Both the position numbers and the translations under genes were made by a program. The notes beneath the pieces are model-generated. The model saw only the letters and a list, made by a program, of their open reading frames with translations, made no database searches and had not been told where the DNA came from. From the NCBI GenBank assembly GCA_002254405.1, contig NJDH01000010.1, positions 1 to 32,416 of the forward strand: DNA of 32,416 nucleotides. Reading direction: 5' to 3'. Below, in pieces: positions 7,566 through 14,341 of the stretch. The DNA is from Candidatus Altarchaeales archaeon ex4484_96. GTDB taxonomy: Archaea > Altiarchaeota > Altiarchaeia > IMC4 > QMZM01. Every line of letters begins with the position of its first letter. Within the stretch, counting starts at the first letter, position 1.

Positions 7566-8888
7566 TTACCCGCTTAATTTAGCATATCTGAAAAGCAAAA
7601 GCGCCACAATAAAGCTTGTGAAGGAACCGAATACAATACCCCACCACACACCATCTAGCCCGTAATTTAATTTAACAGCCATTATGTAGGCTGCTGGAAC
7701 CGCAAAGAGGATTATTCTGGAACAGTTCACCAGCAAAGCAAGATGCGCCCGACCCGCGCCCAGAAAAGCACCCCCTATGGATAAGGCAACCCCCATCACT
7801 ATGTAGCTGAAAGGCAGAATCCGAAGCAGGGAGGTACCGTACTCAACCACAAGAGGCTCGGAGTTGAAAACCGATATAATCCATGGTGCAAAAAGATAAA
7901 AAAACAAACCAATAAACGACATGAAAGCAGAGGATAATAAACCCGCCTTCAACGTCATACTTCTGGCTCGATTAACCTTGCCTGCTCCGATATTCTGCCC
8001 CACCATACTGACCAGGGCTATTGAAACACCCAGGCCGGGTAGTATAACAAGGCTGTCAAGCCTGAATCCAACACCGAAGGCTGCTAAGGCATCTACTCCG
8101 AAAAAACCCACGATTATAGTCAACATAAACATGCCCACGCTCAGGCTGATGTTGGATAAAGCAGAGGGTATGCCAACCGAAAAAATGCGTTTAATGTAAT
8201 CGAATTCAAAACTGAAGTTTCTAAAATCAAGGCTCACCCAAGCCCTCCTGGAGTGAATGTAGTATAATATGAACACCATAGCATAGAATCTGGATAGCGC
8301 CGTAGCCAAAGCAGCACCCTTAACACCCAAGCCTAAACCGAAAATCAATATCGGGTCGAGGATAATATTTAATAATGCCGCCGAGCCGATAACCTTCATA
8401 GGGGTTATCATATCACCCTCACCCCGCAGTATGCTGTTTCCCACGAAAGCCATAAGCATCAGGGGGGCGAAAAACAATAAAACATTGATATAGTCGAGAG
8501 CTAAATCCTTAAGAGAGCCTGAGGCTCCCATGATATCAAAAAGATGGGGGGTGGCTGCTAATCCGGCCAGGCTCAGAGTTAAACCCGCCACTAAAGCAAT
8601 AAGCAGTCCATGCTCTGAGGCATTATCGGCATTTTTTTGCTTTTTTGCCCCAATAAAGCGGGATGTCACCGAGGTCACCCCCACCCCGATGCCCGAACCA
8701 AGGGAGATAATCAAAAACACTATAGGGAAGCTTATGCTGACTGCTGCAAGAGCCTCTGAGCTGATTTTTCCCACAAAAAAAGCATCAGCGAGGTTGAAGG
8801 CACTCTGCAATAGAAAAGCAACAACCATCGGCCAGGATGTCTTAATTATGGTCTGGACAATATGTCCCTGAGTTAAATCCTCACCCAT
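7566..8888 (-). CDS. MATE-family multidrug/Na+ antiporter
   Basis: A 440-residue integral membrane protein with about twelve hydrophobic segments in two similar halves. Family traits are seen: an N-terminal block with QSAFNLADAFFVGKI, the loop after helix 4 with RGEGDM (the usual LRGxGDT position), and the second-half counterpart VSMVGQNIGAGKVNRARS. These proteins export cationic drugs or metabolites using Na+ or H+ gradients. It is convergent with the secretion ATPase (one base between stops) and lies 42 bases downstream of hisI on the same strand. Substrate unknown. Confidence 0.88.
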   Translation of the reverse strand: MGEDLTQGHIVQTIIKTSWPMVVAFLLQSAFNLADAFFVGKISSEALAAVSISFPIVFLIISLGSGIGVGVTSVTSRFIGAKKQKNADNASEHGLLIALVAGLTLSLAGLAATPHLFDIMGASGSLKDLALDYINVLLFFAPLMLMAFVGNSILRGEGDMITPMKVIGSAALLNIILDPILIFGLGLGVKGAALATALSRFYAMVFILYYIHSRRAWVSLDFRNFSFEFDYIKRIFSVGIPSALSNISLSVGMFMLTIIVGFFGVDALAAFGVGFRLDSLVILPGLGVSIALVSMVGQNIGAGKVNRARSMTLKAGLLSSAFMSFIGLFFYLFAPWIISVFNSEPLVVEYGTSLLRILPFSYIVMGVALSIGGAFLGAGRAHLALLVNCSRIILFAVPAAYIMAVKLNYGLDGVWWGIVFGSFTSFIVALLLFRYAKLSG

Positions 8889-8930
8889 GCATTAGGATTG
8901 TGACCCACCCGATAAAAAATCTGAGCTTAT

Positions 8931-9332
8931 TCAGTCAACATAAACTTCTTTGGGTTCAAATACCTTAACGCCATCAACCTCGAGTTTATCGTCTGCTAGC
9001 CTGCGGTAAAAACAGCTCCTATAGCCCATGTGACAGGCTCCACCCACCTGCTTAACCTTGAATAGTAAGGCATCGCCGTCACAGTCCACGTAAACCGACT
9101 TAACTTCCTGGATGTTGCCCGATGACTCCCCTTTTTTCCATAAACTGCGTCTGCTGGTGGAAAAATAATGCATTAGCCGGGTCTCCAAGGTCAGCTCAAG
9201 GGATTTCTCATCCATGAAAGCGCACATCAGCACCTCATCGGATTTATAATCCTGCACCACAGCCAGAAATAAACCATCTAAACCGTCAACCGACCTAGGC
9301 TTTAATGTATCAAAAAGGCTGCTTTTTTTCAC
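8931..9332 (-). CDS. hisI: Phosphoribosyl-AMP cyclohydrolase HisI
   Basis: A 133-residue protein matching the HisI family over its full length. It opens the adenine ring of phosphoribosyl-AMP in histidine synthesis. Motifs visible: SRRSLWKKGESSG, VYVDCDGDALL (metal-binding Asp triad) and GGACHMGYRSCFYRR with the zinc-binding Cys pair. It is a stand-alone enzyme, not fused to HisE. The start codon is GTG at 9330-9332. No other his genes are in the window. Its promoter region is shared with the divergent aIF-1A gene. Confidence 0.93.
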   Translation of the reverse strand: MKKSSLFDTLKPRSVDGLDGLFLAVVQDYKSDEVLMCAFMDEKSLELTLETRLMHYFSTSRRSLWKKGESSGNIQEVKSVYVDCDGDALLFKVKQVGGACHMGYRSCFYRRLADDKLEVDGVKVFEPKEVYVD

Positions 9333-9383
9333 TTTATTGCATTTATAGTTGGACTATTAAATATTAGATTGACAGCAAAAAAA
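9333..9383. promoter_or_regulatory. Divergent promoter region, hisI / aIF-1A
   Basis: Fifty-one AT-rich bases separate two divergent starts. ATTAAATAT at 9356-9364 is about 24 bases before the ATG at 9384 and, read on the other strand, about 28 bases before the hisI GTG, so one AT-rich core could serve both directions. TTTATAG at 9342-9348 is a second candidate. Confidence 0.45.
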
Positions 9384-9713
9384 ATGACAGCTAAACCAAC
9401 CAAAAGAAAAAACGAGCCAGATCAGCAGATTATCAGGGTAAGAGTCCCCAGAGGCAAGCAGGTGCTTGGGGAAGTAGAGCAGATGCTCGGAAACAGAAGA
9501 ATGCTTGTCCGATGCACGGACGGCCACATAAGGCTCTGTAGGATACCGGGGAAGATAAGGAAAAGAATCTGGATAAAAGACGGCTCGATAGTATTAGTGG
9601 ACCCCTGGGAGGTACAGTCAGAGGAAAGAGGCGATATTCTTTGGAGATACAATAAGGGTCAGGTCAGCTGGCTGAAAAGAAAAAACTTTCTGAAGAAACT
9701 CGAGGAGGAATGA
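9384..9713 (+). CDS. eif1a: Translation initiation factor aIF-1A
   Basis: A 109-residue S1/OB-fold protein that binds the decoding centre of the small ribosomal subunit and helps start-codon selection. The family core RVRVPRGKQVLGEVEQMLG, RMLVRCTDGHIRLCRIPGK and IWIKDGSIVLVDPWE is intact, with a basic N-terminal tail and a lysine-rich C-terminus. An upstream in-frame TTG at 9369 would add five residues; the ATG at 9384 is preferred because a TATA-like element sits about 24 bases before it. It heads a group with rio1 and DUF371, a translation/ribosome-maturation context. Confidence 0.93.
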   Translation: MTAKPTKRKNEPDQQIIRVRVPRGKQVLGEVEQMLGNRRMLVRCTDGHIRLCRIPGKIRKRIWIKDGSIVLVDPWEVQSEERGDILWRYNKGQVSWLKRKNFLKKLEEE

Positions 9714-9744
9714 TTAAATCAATTCTTCTGCTAAATAGTAACTG

Positions 9745-10446
9745 ATGAAAAAAACACAATACGAGCTTCGAAAAATATATGCCGGGGTCTTTGACAAATC
9801 AACCCTGCTTGCCCTGGCTGAGCTTATAAAAAAGAACCACATAGACGACATAGACTCTATTGTATCGACAGGTAAGGAATCAAACGTCTACCATGGCGTC
9901 ATAGGCGAAAAAGAGATAGCTGTGAAGATATACGCCATAGAAGCCTCATCCTTTAAGAACATGGAGAGATACATCATAGGGGATAACAGATTCAGAAGCT
10001 GGAGAAACAGGAGGCAGCTGATATATAACTGGGCTCAAAAAGAATACAAGAATCTTTCAAGAGTATATGATTGCATTGAATGCCCCAGGCCACATCATGC
10101 ATACAAAAACATCCTGGTTATGGATTTCATGGGTGAAGGGGGGGTTTCATTCCCCACGATGAAGGACGCACCACCCCATGATGCGAAAAAATACTATGAG
10201 ATAATCAAGGGATATCTGAAATCCATGTACGGGAGGGGATTGGTTCACGCTGATTTCTCAGAGTACAATATCCTCAATTCAGGGGCGAAACCCATTGTCA
10301 TAGACCTTTCAACTGGCGTCTTAGCTGATCATCCCTTGGCTGGTGAGTTCCTTAAAAGGGACGTGCACAATATCATCCACTTCTTTAAGTCAATGGGTGT
10401 TGATTGCAGTGAGAAGAATCTGCTCTCTGAGGTGAAAAATGGGTGA
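9745..10446 (+). CDS. rio1: RIO1-type serine protein kinase
   Basis: A 233-residue atypical kinase/ATPase of the RIO1 family, involved in late maturation of the small ribosomal subunit. Visible elements: ISTGKESNV-type glycine loop (SIVSTGKESNVYHG), the ATP-binding Lys in IAVKIY, the RIO-specific loop with NMERYIIGD, the catalytic HADFSEYNIL, and the metal-binding IDLSTGV. The length is on the short side, with little C-terminal tail. It lies 31 bases after aIF-1A, in line with the archaeal habit of linking these genes, and overlaps the DUF371 gene by eight bases. TGATTAAATCA at 9711-9721 lies about 27 bases before the ATG and might give an own promoter. Confidence 0.93.
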   Translation: MKKTQYELRKIYAGVFDKSTLLALAELIKKNHIDDIDSIVSTGKESNVYHGVIGEKEIAVKIYAIEASSFKNMERYIIGDNRFRSWRNRRQLIYNWAQKEYKNLSRVYDCIECPRPHHAYKNILVMDFMGEGGVSFPTMKDAPPHDAKKYYEIIKGYLKSMYGRGLVHADFSEYNILNSGAKPIVIDLSTGVLADHPLAGEFLKRDVHNIIHFFKSMGVDCSEKNLLSEVKNG

Positions 10447-10864
10447 TTATCTGATGGATGAATTTAGCGCATCAGGCCATCCAAACGTCTGCGCTAAACA
10501 TAAAACAACCCTGGAGCTCACAACCGATGATTATCTGACGCCAAGAGGGGATTGTATCATCGCCATCAAGGCGGATAAAAGCCTTAAGCAACTGCCGGAT
10601 ATGTTGCTTGATAAGCTTAGAAAAAATGAATCCCGTATTAAACTATTAATCGAATGCAATGGCGTCCAGGACGAGGTATTCGCTTGGGGGAGCGCGGATT
10701 TGATATTAAACCATCCGGCTGATATGGTGGTGCGAAAAAGCGATTTCATATGCCCCAGAACGCTTGCCATAAAAGCCAATAAAGCAGCGGCTGACCTAAA
10801 AAGAGAGCTGGTTGGGGAACTGAGAAAGGGATTGGATGTGAAAATAAGCTTAAAGGTCTACTAG
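10439..10864 (+). CDS. DUF371 family protein
   Basis: A 141-residue protein resembling the archaeal DUF371 (COG2090) family, function unknown. The family pattern is seen: a start with SASGHPNVCAKHKTTLELT, then LTPRGDCIIAIKADKSL, and a C-terminal block LAIKANKAAADL. An ATG at 10454 (Met6) is an alternative start. It overlaps rio1 by eight bases and so is translationally coupled to it. Its stop codon shares the four bases CTAG (10861-10864) with the stop of the convergent lipoprotein gene. The cysteines and conserved GHPNV suggest a small-molecule or nucleic-acid-binding role, but that is a guess. Confidence 0.8.
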   Translation: MGDYLMDEFSASGHPNVCAKHKTTLELTTDDYLTPRGDCIIAIKADKSLKQLPDMLLDKLRKNESRIKLLIECNGVQDEVFAWGSADLILNHPADMVVRKSDFICPRTLAIKANKAAADLKRELVGELRKGLDVKISLKVY

Positions 10865-11505
10865 CTCACTATTCTGATGCTCATGCTCTCGTTTATTAAA
10901 TCATCCCTGTAGAGGGTCAGCGAAAAATATATTCGGGTAACAGCCTCCTCCAGGTAATCGAGCTTGCGGGTGTAGCCGACTAAAACGATTTCCTGCTCTT
11001 CCCCTCGTTTAAGCTCTCCATAGCTGCCGTACCTGAACAGGTTGACGCTCATCAGCGGGGATTTAATTCCCTTTTGGTGATAGGAATCCATTAGCCTGTA
11101 TTCGTCGGATAACGGCTTAATCAGACCTATCACCTTATCAATGTAGCTTACCTTAATTCGAGCCCCGGAGACAAGGCTTTCGTTTTTATCAATCGAGTAT
11201 TTGATGTGTAGCCTGAGTACAAAAGTCGAGTTTTCTTTTATTTTATCTTTAATACCCTCGCGTGTATAAACCCAATTGTATTTGGAGTGGATTAATTTTT
11301 CAAGATCGTTTTGGGAGCTCAGGTTGACTATGGGTATGTCAAGTGTGTCAAGCAGCTCAATTTTTAGCTCAGGTGATCCCGCTGATTTTTGAGTGTATGA
11401 TTTCGGCGCCCCCATTGTGCTCTGGAGGGGGTAAGTTGTACATCCCGCTAAAAGTAGGAAAATAAATGCATATATAGTCAACAAAAATATTTTTTTACAG
11501 GTCAT
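10861..11505 (-). CDS. Predicted lipoprotein of unknown function
   Basis: A 214-residue protein starting with a basic-hydrophobic signal (KKIFLLTIYAFIFLLLAG) followed by the lipobox LLAGC, so Cys22 is the likely lipidated residue. The mature part is mostly beta-type sequence (LKIELLDTLDIPIV, FVLRLHIKYSID, RIKVSYIDKVIG, EIVLVGY, IYFSLTLYRDD). No known domain was recognised. It faces outward on the membrane if the signal is used. It stands alone: convergent with DUF371 (stops overlapping) and divergent from the V4R gene, so the neighbours give no functional hint. Confidence 0.65.
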   Translation of the reverse strand: MTCKKIFLLTIYAFIFLLLAGCTTYPLQSTMGAPKSYTQKSAGSPELKIELLDTLDIPIVNLSSQNDLEKLIHSKYNWVYTREGIKDKIKENSTFVLRLHIKYSIDKNESLVSGARIKVSYIDKVIGLIKPLSDEYRLMDSYHQKGIKSPLMSVNLFRYGSYGELKRGEEQEIVLVGYTRKLDYLEEAVTRIYFSLTLYRDDLINESMSIRIVS

Positions 11506-11616
11506 TGTTCAATCAAATGATATAGTATATGGATTATAAATTGAAGTATTAAACTGTTGATTAAAAACAACATAAATGCAATAAAATAATGAATAATTAA
11601 TTGACAACCCACTAAA
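11506..11616. promoter_or_regulatory. Divergent intergenic region, lipoprotein / V4R gene
   Basis: At 111 bases this is the longest gap in the window. It is very AT-rich. TATA-like sequences include GGATTATAAATT near 11531-11542 (usable leftwards for the lipoprotein) and AATAATTAATTG near 11590-11601 (about 20 bases before the ATG at 11617). I see no tRNA fold, long inverted repeat or other gene. Confidence 0.4.
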
Positions 11617-12988
11617 ATGATAAAACAAACCCACCCCTATGATAAAGAAAGCGGGGAATTATTTTTCAGGGGCGTGAGCGCCCGGATGAACCACCGGGGA
11701 GGCAACGCCCTGATGCAAAGAGAATATGAGAAAATAGTTGGTCCAACAACAAAAACAATACATAAAACAATCACAAAAAAAAGAAATCAATCAGTTAATT
11801 GATTTATTGCCTTCCTTAGGATACGGTGTGGTGAAACTGACGGGATGGAATCCCGAAAACAACGAATACCTGATTAAGGTCTTAAACTGCTATAATACGG
11901 TAGGATACCCTAAAACAAAAAAACCAGTATGCTATGGTATGAGCGCCAAACTCGCGGCTTTATTTGAGATAGTACACAACAAAAAAGCAGAATGCATGGA
12001 AACCCGATGCGCGGCAAAGGGAGACCCATACTGCGAATTCAGGATACGTTTGCGAGATGAGCAGCCGGGATTAATACAAAAACCACGCAGCGTACAGGAA
12101 AAAAATAAAAAATACTGGGAAGCCCATATATTGTTTAATAAAATAAAAGGGGAGATTTTCTTCGAAAACGACAACTGCACCATAATACCCAGAGGGGAAA
12201 CCCCCCACATAAAAAAAGAATTCGAGGATATGATAGGGACAACAGCACATACTATAAGCTACAACGCAGGTAAACGGGCGTCTAAGGAAACATTAAACAA
12301 TTATCAGAAGGGATTAATCAAGATTATAGCATTAACGTCCAAGAAAAAACTCTCCCAGCAGATGCTTAAACAGATACCAAAAAGAGGATTCGGCAAAGCA
12401 CAGATGATTGATTTCAGCGAAGAAAAGGATTTCATTAAATTCAGGGTAACAAATTCCATGGAAGCACAGGACTACGAAGACAGTGAAATACCCGAATGCT
12501 CTATTCTAACCGGTGTGATAGCCGGAGCCGGGGAAATAGTATTCAACAGGGTCATGGATTGCATTGAAACCAGATGCGCTGCTATGGGAGACCCGTACTG
12601 CGAATTCGAGCTCTACAGGAAAAAAGCAGTCGAGGAGAGACTACAGCAGATACTTCATGATTTCGTGATGGCGGGGGATGTCGAGGGGGCGCTTATCATG
12701 TCGAAAAACGGGATATTAATCGCAAGCTGCCTTCCGCCTGAAATAAATGCTGAAAGACTGGCTATGATAGCCTCAACGATAACGGGGGCGACAGAAAAAA
12801 GCACAAGCGAGTTGGGGAGAGAACGCTTTTATAGGATAACCGTGGAAACCGGTGAAGCAGGCCTGATAATAAGGAAATCAGGTAAGGGCTCCGAGCTGAT
12901 AGTCATAACCAAACCAGATGCAAGCCTGGGATTCGTATTCAACGAGATGAGAATAATAAGCGATAAACTAAGGGAAGCAATGCAGTAA
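11617..12988 (+). pseudogene. V4R-V4R-roadblock/LC7 sensor-like protein, frameshifted at an A8 run
   Basis: Two overlapping frames make one protein of about 456 residues. Frame one (11617-11802) gives the start of a first V4R (4-vinyl-reductase-like) domain: GELFFRGVSARM, REYEKIVGPTTKTI. The other frame, homologous from about 11783, gives the rest (LIDLLPSLGYG ... ETRCAAKGDPYCEF). Removing one A from the A8 run at 11775-11782 joins them. A complete second V4R domain follows (ILFNKIKGEIFFEN to ETRCAAMGDPYCEF), then a roadblock/LC7 domain (ILHDFVMAGDVEGALIMSKNGILIAS to the end). V4R domains are small-molecule-binding modules and roadblock domains modulate small GTPases. The first V4R is also shorter than the second in its helical middle. 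It is either broken, a sequencing error, or slippage-expressed. Confidence 0.75.
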
Positions 12989-12991
12989 AAA

Positions 12992-14023
12992 CTAAGGGCT
13001 TAAACCAACCGACTCCAATCCCAAAGATTCATCAAAGCCCAGCATCAGGTTCATGTTCTGTACCGCGGTCCCAGAACCCCCCTTTATCAGGTTATCTGTC
13101 GCCGAAAGGATGAATATACGTTTCCTTGTGCCGTCGTAGTATGCGCCTAAATCACAGAAATTGGTGTTGACAACATCCTTGATGTTGGGTGTGGTCTTCT
13201 CATCCGAGCCGATAAACCGGATGAAAAACTCTCCCCCATGATACTCAGTAAATGCTTGAGCTAAATCAAACTCATGGCTTGTGAAGAGGTTGACATACGA
13301 TAGTATACCCCGGGAATAGTTGCCCACCGAAGGGGTGAATGAAATATTTAAATTTGTTTTATACTCCCGCCCAAGGATATGCTCCATCTCAGGGGTGTGC
13401 CTGTGCTCTAAAACCTTATAAGGCCGCAGGTTAGAGCTCATCTCGGGATGATGCAAAAACCTGGAAGGTCCCGCTCCGGCACCAGATGAACCGGAAACAG
13501 ATGAAACCACTATCTTATCTAAATCAAGTATCTTACTTTGGGATGATAAAGGCGCTAGAGCAAGAATTATTGAGGTAGTATAACATCCGGGGTTAGCGAT
13601 AAATCTTGCTTTGCTAATTTGTTCCCGGTACAGCTCAGGCAGACCATATACGACCTCATCCATGAGCCGGGTGTTGTCGAAGCCGGGATATATTTTTGAA
13701 TCAATTAAGGGGTCTTTTATGCGGAATTTACCCCCCATGCTTACTACCCTGATGCCCTTATCCAAAACAGCCGGTATGCTGTTAATCCACTCGCCCGGGG
13801 GGGCTGCAACATATACAAAGTCGGCGTCCAGTTTCTCTAAATCCGTGTTGATAAATTCAACATCCAAGAAACCACGTAGATGCGTTAGATAAGATGAAAC
13901 CTTCTTTCCGGCTAGGCTCCGGGATAAAGCAATTATTTTGTCTATTTTAGGGTGGTTGACAAGAATCCGAAGCAGCTCGGATCCGATGTATCCTGATGCC
14001 CCAACAACAGCAACGGAGGTCAT
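12992..14023 (-). CDS. argC: N-acetyl-gamma-glutamyl-phosphate reductase (ArgC/LysY type)
   Basis: A 343-residue NADPH-dependent reductase. The N-terminal Rossmann motif VVGASGYIGSELLRIL and the catalytic Cys at about residue 147 in ANPGCYTTSI are clear, and HRHTPEM carries the conserved His. It converts acylglutamyl phosphate to the semialdehyde in arginine synthesis; LysW-carrier versions act in lysine/arginine synthesis, and the two cannot be separated here with certainty. The common ALPHG motif reads AAPPGEW near residue 73, a mild departure. Its ATG overlaps the histone stop by four bases, so the two are co-translated. No other arg genes are nearby. Confidence 0.87.
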   Translation of the reverse strand: MTSVAVVGASGYIGSELLRILVNHPKIDKIIALSRSLAGKKVSSYLTHLRGFLDVEFINTDLEKLDADFVYVAAPPGEWINSIPAVLDKGIRVVSMGGKFRIKDPLIDSKIYPGFDNTRLMDEVVYGLPELYREQISKARFIANPGCYTTSIILALAPLSSQSKILDLDKIVVSSVSGSSGAGAGPSRFLHHPEMSSNLRPYKVLEHRHTPEMEHILGREYKTNLNISFTPSVGNYSRGILSYVNLFTSHEFDLAQAFTEYHGGEFFIRFIGSDEKTTPNIKDVVNTNFCDLGAYYDGTRKRIFILSATDNLIKGGSGTAVQNMNLMLGFDESLGLESVGLSP

Positions 14024-14238
14024 TTTTGTTCCCTGGCAAGCCTCACATCTTCATGGGTTATTGTTTTCCTGCCAGCGTGTTTAGAGTATATCGCGGATTT
14101 CTTCGATAGTTCCACAGCAATCGACTCAAGCTCGTCTCTTAGCTCCTGCACAGCTCTCTCACTCACCCGGTCAACCCCTTCGGATAACCCGATTTTTCTC
14201 ATAATCCGCTCAACCGGTGCTAGAGGTAATTCAGCCAT
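14020..14238 (-). CDS. Archaeal histone
   Basis: A 72-residue single histone-fold protein of the HMf type that wraps DNA as dimers and larger oligomers. It has the standard pattern: LPLAPVERIMRKIG (helix 1), VSERAVQELRDELESIAVELSKKSAIYSKHAGRKT (helix 2 and loop), ITHEDVRLA (helix 3). The RKT and Thr-Ile-Thr features are DNA- and dimer-contact positions. Length is typical. A TATA-like box lies 27 bases upstream, suggesting a leaderless mRNA. It is the first gene of a two-gene unit with argC (ATGA overlap). Confidence 0.95.
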   Translation of the reverse strand: MAELPLAPVERIMRKIGLSEGVDRVSERAVQELRDELESIAVELSKKSAIYSKHAGRKTITHEDVRLAREQK

Positions 14239-14260
14239 AGTGTATTATTGCATTTAGTGG

Positions 14261-14269
14261 TTAATAAAT
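14261..14269 (-). promoter_or_regulatory. TATA box for histone-argC
   Basis: TTAATAAAT (plus strand; ATTTATTAA when read in the direction of the gene) is centred about 27 bases upstream of the histone ATG, the spacing of a leaderless archaeal promoter. Confidence 0.5.
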
Positions 14270-14331
14270 TATTTTTTGGATGGAATATTTATTTTGTAAT
14301 GATTAATTAATATAATTACGTTCTGTTTTAT

Positions 14332-14337
14332 GGTGAT
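14332..14337 (+). promoter_or_regulatory. Shine-Dalgarno site deciding the ppsA start
   Basis: GGTGAT matches the 16S anti-SD and sits four bases before the ATG at 14342, so that ATG is preferred over the one at 14330. Confidence 0.6.
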
Positions 14338-14341
14338 TTCA

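Noticed and set aside
9711-9721. TGATTAAATCA as a second operator-like palindrome before rio1
   Set aside because: It is short, AT-rich, overlaps the aIF-1A stop codon and can be explained as a TATA-like element; not enough to call an operator.
11506-11616. Possible small RNA or tRNA in the largest gap
   Set aside because: The gap is very AT-rich with no tRNA arms, GC-rich stem or CCA-like end; divergent promoters explain it.
11617-11802. A separate small gene of 61 codons
   Set aside because: Its sequence matches the start of the second V4R domain of the next frame, so it is the 5' part of the same, frameshifted gene.
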